Of a stretch of DNA of 48,264 bases, positions 24,633 through 33,528 are shown in pieces. The stretch's first letter is position 1. Every line of letters begins with the position of its first letter. The notes below the pieces were generated by a model. The model was not told the DNA's origin. It saw nothing but the letters and a program-made list of their open reading frames with translations, and did no database searches. The DNA lies in NCBI GenBank assembly GCA_039795875.1, contig JBDKKY010000003.1:1-48264 (forward strand), read 5' to 3'. A program made the position numbers and the translations under genes. This DNA comes from CAIZLB01 sp039795875 (GTDB taxonomy: Bacteria > Patescibacteriota > Minisyncoccia > Phycocordibacterales > CAIZLB01).

Positions 24633-27600
24633 ATGTTCCCAAACAAAAAACTTAAAACAAAATCTTCTATCGATGACCTGGATTCAGTATTTATCAAATT
24701 GGCCTCACCTGATAAGATTCGAGCCTGGTCACGCGGAGAAGTTCGACGACCGGAGACAATGAACTATCGAACACAACGAAGTGAACGAGATGGTCTTTTC
24801 TGTGAAAAGATTTTTGGTCCAGAAAAAGATTATGAGTGTTATTGTGGTAAATACAAAGGTATTCGATACAAAGGCATTATTTGTGAAAAATGTGGAGTAG
24901 AGATCACTCGAGCGATCGTTCGACGAGAGCGAATGGGTCACATCGAACTATCAGTACCAGTTGCACACATCTGGTTCTTGAAGAACATGCCATCACGAAT
25001 TGCCACTATCCTTGGAATGAACCCAGCCGATGTAGAGAAGGTGGTATATTTTGCCGGATATTTGATTACAAAAGTAGACGAGAAAGAAAAAGCTAAACTA
25101 CACAAAGAACTTGATGATGAGTTTAAGTTAAAGATGAAGGCTATTGTAGATGAGAAGACTAAAAAAGCACTTCTAGATTTGATGACTGGTATCAAACAAG
25201 ATATCGATCTTATCCAAGTTGGTAAAGTGCTTGATGAAAACCAATATCACAAGTTTTCATATAAATTCGGTAGTGCCTTTGAGGCCGGTATTGGTGGGGA
25301 AGCCATTCACGCCATTCTTGGTACTTTGAATCTGCAAGATCTACAAAAGAAATTGACTGTTGATCTTGAGAAAGCTGGAACAGCAGAACGAGAAAAAATT
25401 ATTCGACGTTTGGGTTTTATAAATGGCATGATCAAAGCTGGAGTTCGACCAGAGTGGACATTCGTAAAAGCCTTACCAGTTATTCCTGCAGCATTGCGAC
25501 CCATGGTTGCACTTGATGGTGGGCGACAAGCGACATCAGATGTAAACGATCTATACCGACGAGTAATCAACCGAAACAATCGATTGAAAAAACTTAACGA
25601 GATCAAAGCTCCTGATGTTATTCTACGAAACGAAAAGCGTATCTTGCAAGAAGCCGTAGACGCTCTACTTGATAACTCAATGAAAGGAAACGGTGCCGCA
25701 TTTTCAGGAATCAACCCTGCTCAAAAACGACCTCTAAAATCTATCGCTGACAACCTAAAAGGTAAGCGGGGTCTATTTCGACAAAACTTGCTTGGTAAAC
25801 GTGTAGACTACTCAGGACGTTCTGTAATTGTGGTAGGTCCAAACTTGAAGTTCCATGAATGTGGATTGCCAAAACACATGGCGCTGGAATTGTTCAAACC
25901 TTTCGTCATCTCTGAGATTCTACGAAAAGAACTTGCTTTCCAGATTAAGGGTGCAAGTAGAATGATTGAAGAGCAGTCACCAGAAGTTTGGGAAATCCTA
26001 GAAGATGTCATCAAAGGAAAATATGTATTACTCAACCGAGCTCCAACACTACACCGATTGTCAGTACAAGCGTTCCAGCCGGTTCTTATTGAAGGAAATG
26101 CGATCCAGATCCACCCACTCGTTTGTTCTCCATTTAACGCCGACTTCGACGGAGACACAATGTCAGTACACGTTCCTCTTTCAGAAGAAGCACAATACGA
26201 AGCCCGAAACATTATGGCTTCAAGTCGAAACATCTTGAAGCCAGGATCAGGAGATGCAACAGTCACAAACAAAATGTTGGACATTGTTCTTGGTACATAT
26301 TGGGTAACTAAGATTGTTGATGACGAGCCAGGAGCAGGCAAATACTTTGAATCTCCTGCAGCTGTTATCGCCGCGTTGGATCACAATATCATTGGATATC
26401 GAGCGCCAATCAAAGTTCGAATTTCAGAAGCTGATGTAACAAAATACAAGGATGCTGCAGGTACTATGTTGGATACAACTGCAGGACGAATCTTGTTTAA
26501 CCAATTGCTTCCAGATGATGTTGTTTTCATTAACCGAGAGATCAACAAATCAGTCCTTACTGCGACTATCGATGATCTTATCTTGAATAAAGGAAAAGAT
26601 GTTGTGGCCCCATGGATCGACGCTATCAAAGAGTTTGGATTCAGATTTGCAACGATGTCAGGTATCACTTGGAGTATTTCAGATGTAAAAATTCCTCAAG
26701 AGAAATACGCTCTTCTAAATGAATCTACTGCCAACGCAGATAAGATCCAAGCATCATATAATGCCGGTCTATTATCAGAAGACGAGAAACATATGAAGAT
26801 TGTTCGGCTGTGGCAAGATACTCAAGCTCGAATTGAGAAATTGATTCCAGGAACATTTGATCCTAAAGGATCAGTAAACGACATGGTATTCTCAGGAGCT
26901 CGAGGTACACTAGGACAGCTCAACCAGATGGTGGGTATGAAAGGTTTGATCGCGACCGCTCAAGGTTCAACTATTGAGCTTCCTATTAGATCTTCATTTA
27001 TTGAAGGGCTGACACCGATCGAATATTTCGTTTCAACTCACGGTGCCCGAAAAGGTATGACTGATACAGCCTTGAACACTGCTAAAGCCGGATATTTGAC
27101 ACGTAAGTTGTTCGTGCTCGCACAAAGTGTGATGGTTACAGAAGAAGATTGTAAGACAAAAGAATTTATTACGATCACTAAAGCTACGGCTTCAGGTATC
27201 GAGACAAACTTCTCTAAGAACTTATTTGGACGAACGGCTGCCAAAGATATTGAAGACGCACAGGGAAATGTATTGTTCAAAAAAGGACATATTCTTTCTA
27301 AGCTTGATGCTCAAGCAGTTGAAAAAGCTGGACTGACAGAAGTAGTGATTCGATCACCTCTAGGTTGCAAAACACATCGAGGAGTGTGTGCCTATTGTTA
27401 CGGAGCCGACCTGTCAACTGGTTCTATCATCGATGTAGGCGAGTCAGTAGGAACAATTGCCGCTCAAGCCATCGGAGAGCCAGGTACACAGTTAACTATG
27501 CGAACATTCCACGCCGGAGGAGTTGCGGTTGCTGGAGGAGATATTACAGCCGGATTGCCACGTGTTGAGGAATTGTTCGAAAACCGGACACCTAAGAACT

Positions 27601-28373
27601 CAGCGGCTCTTGCCTCAGTAGAGGGAGTCGTTACAGCCGTAGTAGATAAGGGACATGAGAAAATCATCCGAGTTCTTCCAGATGTGCCAGTAAAGGCTAC
27701 TGCTAAGAAAGGTGCCGAGATCGAATACTCATTCCACCACGCTCGTATTCCAAACGTAAAAGTAGGACAAGCTGTCACAAAAGGACAAATCATGAGTGAT
27801 GGATCAGTCGATGTAGACATGTTGTACGAATACGCTGGTAAAGATGTTGCACAGGCGTATATCATCAGTGAAGTTAAAAAGATTTACGAGTTGCAAGGAG
27901 ATAACTTGTCTCGAAAACACATCGAAATCATCGTTCGAGAAATGTTTAACCGAGTACGAGTCACTAACAAGGCTGACAGTGAATTGTCAGAAGGAGATGT
28001 GATCGAGTCATTCGAATTCTTTATTACAAATGAGAAGCTTGAAGCCGCAGGTAAAATGCCACTTAAGGGTAAACAAGTAATCATGGGTACTATGGAAGCC
28101 TCATTGAATCGACAATCATTCTTGGCTGCTGCTTCATTTCAAAACACAAACCGAATCTTGGTAAACGCTGCTCTAAAAGGTCATCACGATCCACTATACG
28201 GTATTATGGAAAATACGCTGATTGGTCGGTTGATCCCAGTTGGTACCGGATTCCCGGGTAGTCAAAAACAATTGGCTATCGCTAAGATCCAGGCTGAGAT
28301 CGCTGCTGCTGATGAATTGAAATACCTAGATCAAGCAGAGGTGAGTACAATGAAGAGATTTGGAGATGAATAA
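24633..28373 (+). CDS. rpoC: RNA polymerase beta' subunit
   Basis: The 1246-residue protein has the N-terminal zinc ribbon (CYCGKYKG and ICEKCGVEI), the catalytic NADFDGD loop at residues 502-508, the second zinc site (CKTHRGVCAYCYG) and the AAQAIGEPGTQLTMRTFHAGG trigger-loop region (shortened here to its key parts). Thr509 replaces the near-universal Gln after NADFDGD. No own -10 is seen in the A-rich 39-nt gap, so it should be co-transcribed with rpoB. It ends before a strong terminator. Confidence 0.98.
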   Translation: MFPNKKLKTKSSIDDLDSVFIKLASPDKIRAWSRGEVRRPETMNYRTQRSERDGLFCEKIFGPEKDYECYCGKYKGIRYKGIICEKCGVEITRAIVRRERMGHIELSVPVAHIWFLKNMPSRIATILGMNPADVEKVVYFAGYLITKVDEKEKAKLHKELDDEFKLKMKAIVDEKTKKALLDLMTGIKQDIDLIQVGKVLDENQYHKFSYKFGSAFEAGIGGEAIHAILGTLNLQDLQKKLTVDLEKAGTAEREKIIRRLGFINGMIKAGVRPEWTFVKALPVIPAALRPMVALDGGRQATSDVNDLYRRVINRNNRLKKLNEIKAPDVILRNEKRILQEAVDALLDNSMKGNGAAFSGINPAQKRPLKSIADNLKGKRGLFRQNLLGKRVDYSGRSVIVVGPNLKFHECGLPKHMALELFKPFVISEILRKELAFQIKGASRMIEEQSPEVWEILEDVIKGKYVLLNRAPTLHRLSVQAFQPVLIEGNAIQIHPLVCSPFNADFDGDTMSVHVPLSEEAQYEARNIMASSRNILKPGSGDATVTNKMLDIVLGTYWVTKIVDDEPGAGKYFESPAAVIAALDHNIIGYRAPIKVRISEADVTKYKDAAGTMLDTTAGRILFNQLLPDDVVFINREINKSVLTATIDDLILNKGKDVVAPWIDAIKEFGFRFATMSGITWSISDVKIPQEKYALLNESTANADKIQASYNAGLLSEDEKHMKIVRLWQDTQARIEKLIPGTFDPKGSVNDMVFSGARGTLGQLNQMVGMKGLIATAQGSTIELPIRSSFIEGLTPIEYFVSTHGARKGMTDTALNTAKAGYLTRKLFVLAQSVMVTEEDCKTKEFITITKATASGIETNFSKNLFGRTAAKDIEDAQGNVLFKKGHILSKLDAQAVEKAGLTEVVIRSPLGCKTHRGVCAYCYGADLSTGSIIDVGESVGTIAAQAIGEPGTQLTMRTFHAGGVAVAGGDITAGLPRVEELFENRTPKNSAALASVEGVVTAVVDKGHEKIIRVLPDVPVKATAKKGAEIEYSFHHARIPNVKVGQAVTKGQIMSDGSVDVDMLYEYAGKDVAQAYIISEVKKIYELQGDNLSRKHIEIIVREMFNRVRVTNKADSELSEGDVIESFEFFITNEKLEAAGKMPLKGKQVIMGTMEASLNRQSFLAAASFQNTNRILVNAALKGHHDPLYGIMENTLIGRLIPVGTGFPGSQKQLAIAKIQAEIAAADELKYLDQAEVSTMKRFGDE

Positions 28374-28394
28374 ACCCTCTTCGTTCCGATAGAG

Positions 28395-28430
28395 AAAAAA
28401 CGCCACAATCCGCAAGGAGAGGCGTTTTTT
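28395..28430 (+). terminator. rpoBC terminator with GCAA-capped hairpin
   Basis: A perfect 10-bp stem AAAAAACGCC/GGCGTTTTTT encloses TCC-GCAA-GGA, the same capped inner loop as the hairpin at 13916-13951. Confidence 0.9.
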
Positions 28431-28454
28431 CATTTGCTATGATATACTCCGTAC

Positions 28455-28919
28455 ATGACAGAAACAACACTACACGCCCAAATTAAGGGTCAAATAAAAG
28501 AAGCTATGATGGCTAAAGATGCCGTAAGATTATCAGTCATGCGAGGTCTTGTAACCGCTTGTACAAATGAGCTTGTCACAAAAGGTAAAATGCCCCAAGA
28601 TGTGCTTGATGATGAAGAAGTATTGGCAGTTATCCGACGACAAGTAAAACAACGAAAAGACTCTATTGAGCAATTTATAAGCGGAGGTCGACCAGAGTTG
28701 GCTGAAGGAGAACAGGCTGAACTTGCCGTACTTGAAGTATTTCTTCCGGCCATGATGCCTGAGGAAGAGGTGATTAAGATCGTTGCTGCTAAAAAGGCCG
28801 AGATGGGTATCACAGATAAGAAAGATATGGGAAAATTTATGGCTGAGGTTATGAAAGACTTGAAAGGCAAAGCTGATGGCGCAGTAGTTAAAAAAGCTGT
28901 TGATGAGTCTTTCGCTTAA
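28455..28919 (+). CDS. GatB/YqeY-domain protein
   Basis: The 154-residue protein matches the YqeY family along its length: an N-terminal helical region (IKGQIKEAMMAKDAVRLSVMRGL, described rather than delimited), the RRQVKQRKDSIEQF motif and the C-terminal KKDMGKFMAEVMKDLKGKAD. YqeY shares the tRNA-binding tail domain of GatB; its precise role is uncertain. TATACT at 28443-28448 is 6 nt before the ATG. Its stop lies in a 14-bp palindrome shared with the convergent gene's stop. Confidence 0.9.
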   Translation: MTETTLHAQIKGQIKEAMMAKDAVRLSVMRGLVTACTNELVTKGKMPQDVLDDEEVLAVIRRQVKQRKDSIEQFISGGRPELAEGEQAELAVLEVFLPAMMPEEEVIKIVAAKKAEMGITDKKDMGKFMAEVMKDLKGKADGAVVKKAVDESFA

Positions 28920-28925
28920 GAATTC

Positions 28926-29408
28926 TTAATAGGTTTCTTGAGTATTCATTACATTAAACCCTTCAATAATCTTAATTCTCTTATACACTACTGGAGCTGT
29001 GCTGTCGGTAGTGTTTTCCGTTTCAAAGATGTGATATTCCACCACGTCTTCATTTTTTATTTCTATCACATAGAAAATGTACCGAGTGCCAAGCCAAGTA
29101 CCTGTTACAGCATCACTTGCTTCTAGCGGGATCCGATAGATATCTTTATAGTATTCACTTTTTGGAATATGAGAGAAACTTGTGCCGATAAATGAGTAGA
29201 TCAGATATGGCTGATTCCGGGCAATCAATTTGATCTGAGATTGAACATTGTCGAGGTCATCTTTGGTCGAGTTTTTGTCGATTTCAAAATATACAGGTCC
29301 TTGCAATTTTTTGATACTGAAGTCTTCAGTATTGATTTCTCCCGTTTTGAGAAGGTATAAAAAGAATCCAAGTCCGACTATTAACATAAGAAAAATGAAC
29401 TTTTGCAT
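28926..29408 (-). CDS. Small membrane-anchored protein of unknown function
   Basis: TATACT at 29415-29420 lies 6 nt before the ATG at 29408 (MQKFIFLMLIVGLGFFLYLL), preferred over the ORF start at 29426. The 160-residue product has one N-terminal hydrophobic helix (signal anchor, residues 3-19) and a soluble alpha/beta domain outside, without cysteines or a recognised motif. It is convergent with the YqeY-like gene. Confidence 0.7.
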   Translation of the reverse strand: MQKFIFLMLIVGLGFFLYLLKTGEINTEDFSIKKLQGPVYFEIDKNSTKDDLDNVQSQIKLIARNQPYLIYSFIGTSFSHIPKSEYYKDIYRIPLEASDAVTGTWLGTRYIFYVIEIKNEDVVEYHIFETENTTDSTAPVVYKRIKIIEGFNVMNTQETY

Positions 29409-29442
29409 AATGTAAGTATATAACAAATTAAATTCGGATGTA

Positions 29443-29469
29443 ATCTGCTTGCACTACGTTCTGGCGAGA
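29443..29469 (-). repeat. 27-nt intergenic repeat, copy 1
   Basis: Read on the minus strand it begins TCTCG and contains ACGTAGTGCAAGCAGAT. It matches 21 of 27 positions with 47526-47552, every difference being a transition. Both copies lie just past the T tract of an orphan-gene terminator and in that gene's orientation. Confidence 0.4.
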
Positions 29470-29502
29470 CATTGTGACCCTTGAGGTTATGCAATAAAAA
29501 AA

Positions 29503-29531
29503 AGAGCGTCGACGGTGAGGTCGAGCGCTCT
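29503..29531 (-). terminator. Terminator of the 186-residue orphan gene
   Basis: On the minus strand AGAGCG-C-TCGAC and GTCGA-CGCTCT form an 11-bp stem with one bulge, followed by nine T (29494-29502). Confidence 0.9.
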
Positions 29532-29586
29532 GTGATACAACTTAATTTTTGCGCAGGTATGTTGTAAACCGGCGGTAGGAGAGTGC

Positions 29587-30147
29587 CTATTTTGCTCCGC
29601 GCATCAGCATGTGTTCCAGTGCCTCATCGTTGGTCGGGGGAAGGTTTTCTACCCTCAGGATGAAGATGTCTGGGTCTTCGGTCCTTTTGATCATAAACAT
29701 CGGACTACCTCCTTCGGTAGCTCTGCCTTGATACAGGCCGAGGATCGCGTAACGCTCGTCGCCCAGGAAGGTCATGATCGCGTGGCGGACTTTCGGGCCG
29801 TCCCGTAGATCTGCCTCTGCGATGCGACCCATAGCTGCCTGAATGGCTGGGTGCTGTACCTCTTCGGGCTGATGAGGGACGGCTCCGTACACATAGTAGG
29901 AGTCATCTTTCTCGTCATAACGAAGGGTTACATCCTCGAGAAAGAGATAGGGCCGTTGCATAGCCCCGGACTCTTTCCGCTCCGTTGCCGAAGCAAAGAT
30001 GTTGAGTGCCGTTGCCCAGTCTGCCTCGTCGAACGTTTGTTGTCCGAAGAGTTGGATCTGGTGAAAGTCGGGACCGACGATGCGGTTTGGGAGTGATCTA
30101 ACGGTGTTTGGGAATGTTTTGGTTACGTGCAGCTTGGCTATCTGCAT
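29587..30147 (-). CDS. Orphan protein, 186 residues, G+C-richer unit
   Basis: I recognise no family. The product is soluble with no signal peptide. It has a LPNRIVGPDFHQIQLFGQQ segment, a central domain with YLFLEDVTLRYDEKDDSYYVYG and RHAIMTFLGDERYAILGLYQ, and ends in LEHMLMRGAK. The alternating pattern suggests an alpha/beta fold. Codons are richer in G+C than in neighbours. It has a perfect consensus promoter, a leader of about 65 nt in which the start codon is buried in a 16-bp hairpin, and its own terminator. Confidence 0.7.
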   Translation of the reverse strand: MQIAKLHVTKTFPNTVRSLPNRIVGPDFHQIQLFGQQTFDEADWATALNIFASATERKESGAMQRPYLFLEDVTLRYDEKDDSYYVYGAVPHQPEEVQHPAIQAAMGRIAEADLRDGPKVRHAIMTFLGDERYAILGLYQGRATEGGSPMFMIKRTEDPDIFILRVENLPPTNDEALEHMLMRGAK

Positions 30148-30184
30148 CTTTCAAGACTCATTAAGTGCTGAAAGATACAGATAG
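30138..30184 (-). promoter_or_regulatory. Start-codon-sequestering hairpin
   Basis: CTATCTGTATCTTTCA and TGAAAGATGCAGATAG (minus strand) pair over 16 positions, one as G-U, around a 15-nt loop. The ATG at 30145-30147 lies within the 3' arm, so the fold would block initiation. Confidence 0.65.
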
Positions 30185-30218
30185 GGAACTGCGTAACCTG
30201 TAAAAGTACTATGAATAC

Positions 30219-30247
30219 ATTATATCATAGTTACTACCCGTTGTCAA
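30219..30247 (-). promoter_or_regulatory. Perfect consensus sigma-70 promoter, TTGACA-17-TATAAT
   Basis: On the minus strand TTGACA (30242-30247) and TATAAT (30219-30224) are exactly 17 bp apart. Transcription would start near 30212 and read the 186-residue orphan gene. Confidence 0.85.
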
Positions 30248-30290
30248 GCTAAAAACCCTTATAAAATAAGGCTCTATCCAAATATAGACG

Positions 30291-30326
30291 TGCAAAACAC
30301 CTACGCAGCAGCGCAGGTGTTTTGCA
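30291..30326 (-). terminator. Hairpin downstream of rnpB
   Basis: TGCAAAACACCT/AGGTGTTTTGCA is a perfect 12-bp stem with a further CGC/GCG pair inside. It lies just 3' of the RNase P RNA. The T-rich part is within the stem, so termination or 3'-end protection is inferred. Confidence 0.6.
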
Positions 30327-30334
30327 GTACCTCT

Positions 30335-30652
30335 CCATACGATAAGCCGAATTCTGTACATTTCTTGCGAAATGCGACAATCATTAGTCTGGGATGAACG
30401 TCGCCGTTCACCTCAAGCGATTCACTTGCATGTCCCGAGGGACTACAAGTACGATCTTGCACTCATGTAAGGGTTTAGCCGTTTCACTCTAGATATTTAG
30501 TGGCATTGCATATCTAGATTACTCTCATAGCAGAGTGGTTTGAGCTTTCGCTCGCACCCGTCACTGTTCGCACCTCCTTGTCGCCAAGGGTAGGGGTTAC
30601 CTACTACAATTCTCCGCTTACGCGGGAGTGTTCGGACTTTCCTCTGCGCATA
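30335..30652 (-). ncRNA. rnpB: RNase P RNA, class A-like
   Basis: On the minus strand the 5' conserved element GAGGAAAGTCC appears near 30644-30634 and the 3' element ACAGAATTCGGCTTAT near 30357-30342. They form helix P4 in class A RNase P RNAs. The ends TATGCG and CGTATG can pair as P1, setting the approximate limits (about 318 nt). The RNA processes tRNA 5' ends. Short ORFs in this region are not genes. The exact 5' end and promoter are uncertain. Confidence 0.92.
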
Positions 30653-30741
30653 TGATATCCTGATATAATCAGTTCATATATGCAGCGATTGTCTGTATAC
30701 AGAGGTGCTATACTTATATAATTTCTTAACATAAATGTCAA

Positions 30742-32082
30742 ATGCGTGACTTTTTACATCGAAAATCAAAATCCATTTCCCAGGCCGCTCTGGTGTTAGC
30801 GGCTTTTACCTTTGGGGCACAACTTTTGTCTTTGGTCCGAGATAGATTATTTGCCAGTCATGTCGGGGCTGGCATAGAGCTCGATACATATTATTATGCC
30901 TTTAAGATCCCGGATATCCTGTATGCTATTTTTTCAGCTTTGGTTTCGCTGACGGTTTTGATTCCTCTCTTAAGTAAACATAAAGAAGGTGAGACAGATG
31001 CGATGAAGCATACATACAGTGTTTTATTTACGGTTTTTTGTGCTGGTTCGTCGCTGCTTATTTTGATTGTATTTATATTGATGCCACATTTGGTTCATTA
31101 TATTGCACCTGGGGTGGTTGATGTTGGTACTGTTGGCGATATTATCCTTTACTCACGTATTTTATTATTACAACCATTCTTCCTCGGTCTTTCTAACCTA
31201 CTCGGTTCATATACGCAGATGAAAGAGCGTTTTTTGTTGTATGCTTGTTCACCATTTATCTATAACTTGGCTACTGTACTCGGACTTATTGTTTTGTATC
31301 CCAAGTTTGGTATGGCTGGGGTGGTTAGCGCGGTGGTAATTGGTAGTATTTTGCACGGTCTGATTCAGTTGCCATATATACGAAATGAAAATTTTATACC
31401 GCGATTTAAAAAGATTACTCGCACAGAGTGGAGATTGATCAAAGAAGTTATTACTCAGTCGATACCACGAGCCCTCATTCTTTCTTTGGTTCAGATTGAA
31501 TTTTTATTCTTGAACAGTATTGCGTCACTCATGCCGCAAGGCAATACTTCTATGTTGAACTTGGCCAATAACTTACAGTCTGTGCCTCTGAGCCTGATCG
31601 GCGTAAGTTTGGTGGTTGCTTCATTTCCATCATTGAGTAGGAGTTATGCCACAGGCGAAAAGGCTGAGTTTCGAAAGATTTTTACAAAAACATTCAAAAC
31701 TATTCTATTGTGGTGTACTTTGGCAACCCTAGTCTTGTTTGCTTTAAAGAAATGGGTCATCTACATTTTGTTGGGTGCACATTCATTTAGCCCGGAATCC
31801 ACAACCATTATCGTGACTACATTCGGTATTTTTATATTGGGCCTGATTCCACAATGTATAGAAATGCTTATTACCCGAACTTATTATGCTGCGGGCAATA
31901 CCAAAAAGCCGGCCGCCCTTAACATATTTGCCGCCGCTTTAACCATTGGTCTGGCCTATGGATTTTATCACAATGGGGGAGGAAGCTCGGTTATTGTCCT
32001 TGCTCTGGCTTTCACTATCGGGGCCTGGATCTCTTGTGCCTTATTTTATGTTTCTATCAGGAGAAATTTGTTAAAACTTTAA
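30742..32082 (+). CDS. murJ: Lipid II flippase MurJ (MviN family)
   Basis: The 446-residue membrane protein begins RKSKSISQAALVLAAFTFGAQLLSLVRDR (family start, described), continues with DTYYYAFKIPDILYAIFSALVS and has about 12 helices, as in MurJ/MviN. It flips lipid II for peptidoglycan synthesis. TATAAT at 30717-30722 lies 19 nt before the ATG. Its stop codon directly abuts the convergent mscL stop. Confidence 0.92.
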   Translation: MRDFLHRKSKSISQAALVLAAFTFGAQLLSLVRDRLFASHVGAGIELDTYYYAFKIPDILYAIFSALVSLTVLIPLLSKHKEGETDAMKHTYSVLFTVFCAGSSLLILIVFILMPHLVHYIAPGVVDVGTVGDIILYSRILLLQPFFLGLSNLLGSYTQMKERFLLYACSPFIYNLATVLGLIVLYPKFGMAGVVSAVVIGSILHGLIQLPYIRNENFIPRFKKITRTEWRLIKEVITQSIPRALILSLVQIEFLFLNSIASLMPQGNTSMLNLANNLQSVPLSLIGVSLVVASFPSLSRSYATGEKAEFRKIFTKTFKTILLWCTLATLVLFALKKWVIYILLGAHSFSPESTTIIVTTFGIFILGLIPQCIEMLITRTYYAAGNTKKPAALNIFAAALTIGLAYGFYHNGGGSSVIVLALAFTIGAWISCALFYVSIRRNLLKL

Positions 32083-32409
32083 TTAAACTTTAGCCCCCTC
32101 TTTTTCCTCCAATCTTTCTCGTCGACGAATGATTTTATTTAAGAATCGAATGACAATGAAGATTGTGAAAGCGACGATAAAGAAATTTATCACATTGTTG
32201 ATAAATAAACCGATTTTAATCTGACCGATGGTCCAAGTGCTGAAGTCAAAACTGCCAATCATACCGATCAGGGGAGTGATGACATCTTCAACCAATGAGC
32301 TGACGATCTTGCTAAATGCTGTACCGATGACGACTCCGATCGCCAGGTCCATAACATTGCCCTTAATGGCAAATGTTTTAAATTCATCGAAAAATGTTTT
32401 TATAGTCAT
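32083..32409 (-). CDS. mscL: Large-conductance mechanosensitive channel MscL
   Basis: The 108-residue protein has the MscL signature FKTFAIKGNVMDLAIGVVIG in its first helix, a short periplasmic loop, a second helix (NNVINFFIVAFTIFIVIRFL) and a charged C-terminal helix. It forms an emergency osmotic-release channel. TATATT at 32416-32421 lies 6 nt before the ATG at 32409, preferred over the ORF start at 32427. Confidence 0.95.
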   Translation of the reverse strand: MTIKTFFDEFKTFAIKGNVMDLAIGVVIGTAFSKIVSSLVEDVITPLIGMIGSFDFSTWTIGQIKIGLFINNVINFFIVAFTIFIVIRFLNKIIRRRERLEEKEGAKV

Positions 32410-32504
32410 GGCAAAAATATACCACATGTATACAATTTAAGCCATATTTGTCAATATTTCGCCACTGTAACACAGAGGGTAAAGGGTGTATAGTTAGTCC
32501 ACAA

Positions 32505-33518
32505 ATGGCTTTATTTTCAAAAAAACTCGGAATCGACCTCGGTACGGCCAACACACTAGTATTCATGCCTGGTAAAGGTATTGTTCTAAATGAACCTTCA
32601 GTTGTAGCGGTTTCTGAAGATGACAATCAGATCTTGGCGGTCGGTTTGGATGCCAAAGAGATGATTGGAAAGACCCCTGACTCTATTATCGCCTACAGAC
32701 CAATGAAAGATGGAGTGATTGCTGATTATCGGGTGACAGAAGCGATGTTGCGATATTTTATTCATAAAGCTTTGGGAAAATGGAATCTCATCAGTCCAGA
32801 AGTGATGATCTCTGTACCAGCCGGAGTTACTTCTACTGAAAGACGCGCTGTGATCGAGGCGGCCATGAAAGCAGGTGCCAAAGAGGCTTACGTTGTGAAA
32901 GAGCCTATTCTTGCCGCTATTGGTGCTGGTATTTCTATTCAAGATCCATGTGGAAATATGATTGTCGATATCGGCGGAGGTACAACGGATGTTGCTGTTA
33001 TTTCTCTTGGAGGAATTGTTGTGTGCACGTCAGTTAAGTGCGCTGGCACTCGGCTCGATACAGCCATTGTTGATTACATCAAAAAAACGTACAACTTAGC
33101 GATCGGGGAAAAGACCGCCGAAGATATCAAGATCAAGATTGGATCAGCTGTTCCTGTAGAAGAAGAATTGGCGGTTATAGTAAAAGGAAGAGATTATATT
33201 ACTGGGCTACCGCGGTCGGTTGAATTGCGTACCAATGAGATTGTCAAAGCTATTTCCAAAGAACTTCGTGACATGATCAAAGCTATCAAAGACGTATTGC
33301 AAGAGACTCCGCCTGAACTAGCATCAGATATCATCGATCAAGGTATCACTATGACAGGGGGATCGTCACTGCTTCGAAATCTGCCTGAGTTGGTGCTGCG
33401 CCGAACAGGTGTGAAGGCACATACAGCGGAAGATGCGTTATACTGTGTAGTGAAGGGGACAGGTATTGCTCTAGACCATCTAGACGCCTACAAGAAAGCT
33501 ATTATTACTAAACGCTAA
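32505..33518 (+). CDS. mreB: Rod-shape-determining protein MreB
   Basis: The 337-residue actin-like ATPase has phosphate-1 (GIDLGTANT) and phosphate-2 (VDIGGGTTDVAVISLGG) motifs and GTGIALDH near the C-terminus. It organises sidewall peptidoglycan synthesis. The ATG at 32505 gives the usual MALFSKKLGIDLG start; the ORF upstream to 32448 is untranslated. TATAGT lies 10 nt before the ATG. No mreC/mreD follow; instead a delta-prime-like gene comes 10 nt later. Confidence 0.96.
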   Translation: MALFSKKLGIDLGTANTLVFMPGKGIVLNEPSVVAVSEDDNQILAVGLDAKEMIGKTPDSIIAYRPMKDGVIADYRVTEAMLRYFIHKALGKWNLISPEVMISVPAGVTSTERRAVIEAAMKAGAKEAYVVKEPILAAIGAGISIQDPCGNMIVDIGGGTTDVAVISLGGIVVCTSVKCAGTRLDTAIVDYIKKTYNLAIGEKTAEDIKIKIGSAVPVEEELAVIVKGRDYITGLPRSVELRTNEIVKAISKELRDMIKAIKDVLQETPPELASDIIDQGITMTGGSSLLRNLPELVLRRTGVKAHTAEDALYCVVKGTGIALDHLDAYKKAIITKR

Positions 33519-33528
33519 CCCAAAACAT

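Noticed and set aside
30335..30652. Short reading frames in the RNase P RNA region
   Set aside because: The conserved RNase P end motifs explain the sequence; no start or codon bias supports a protein.
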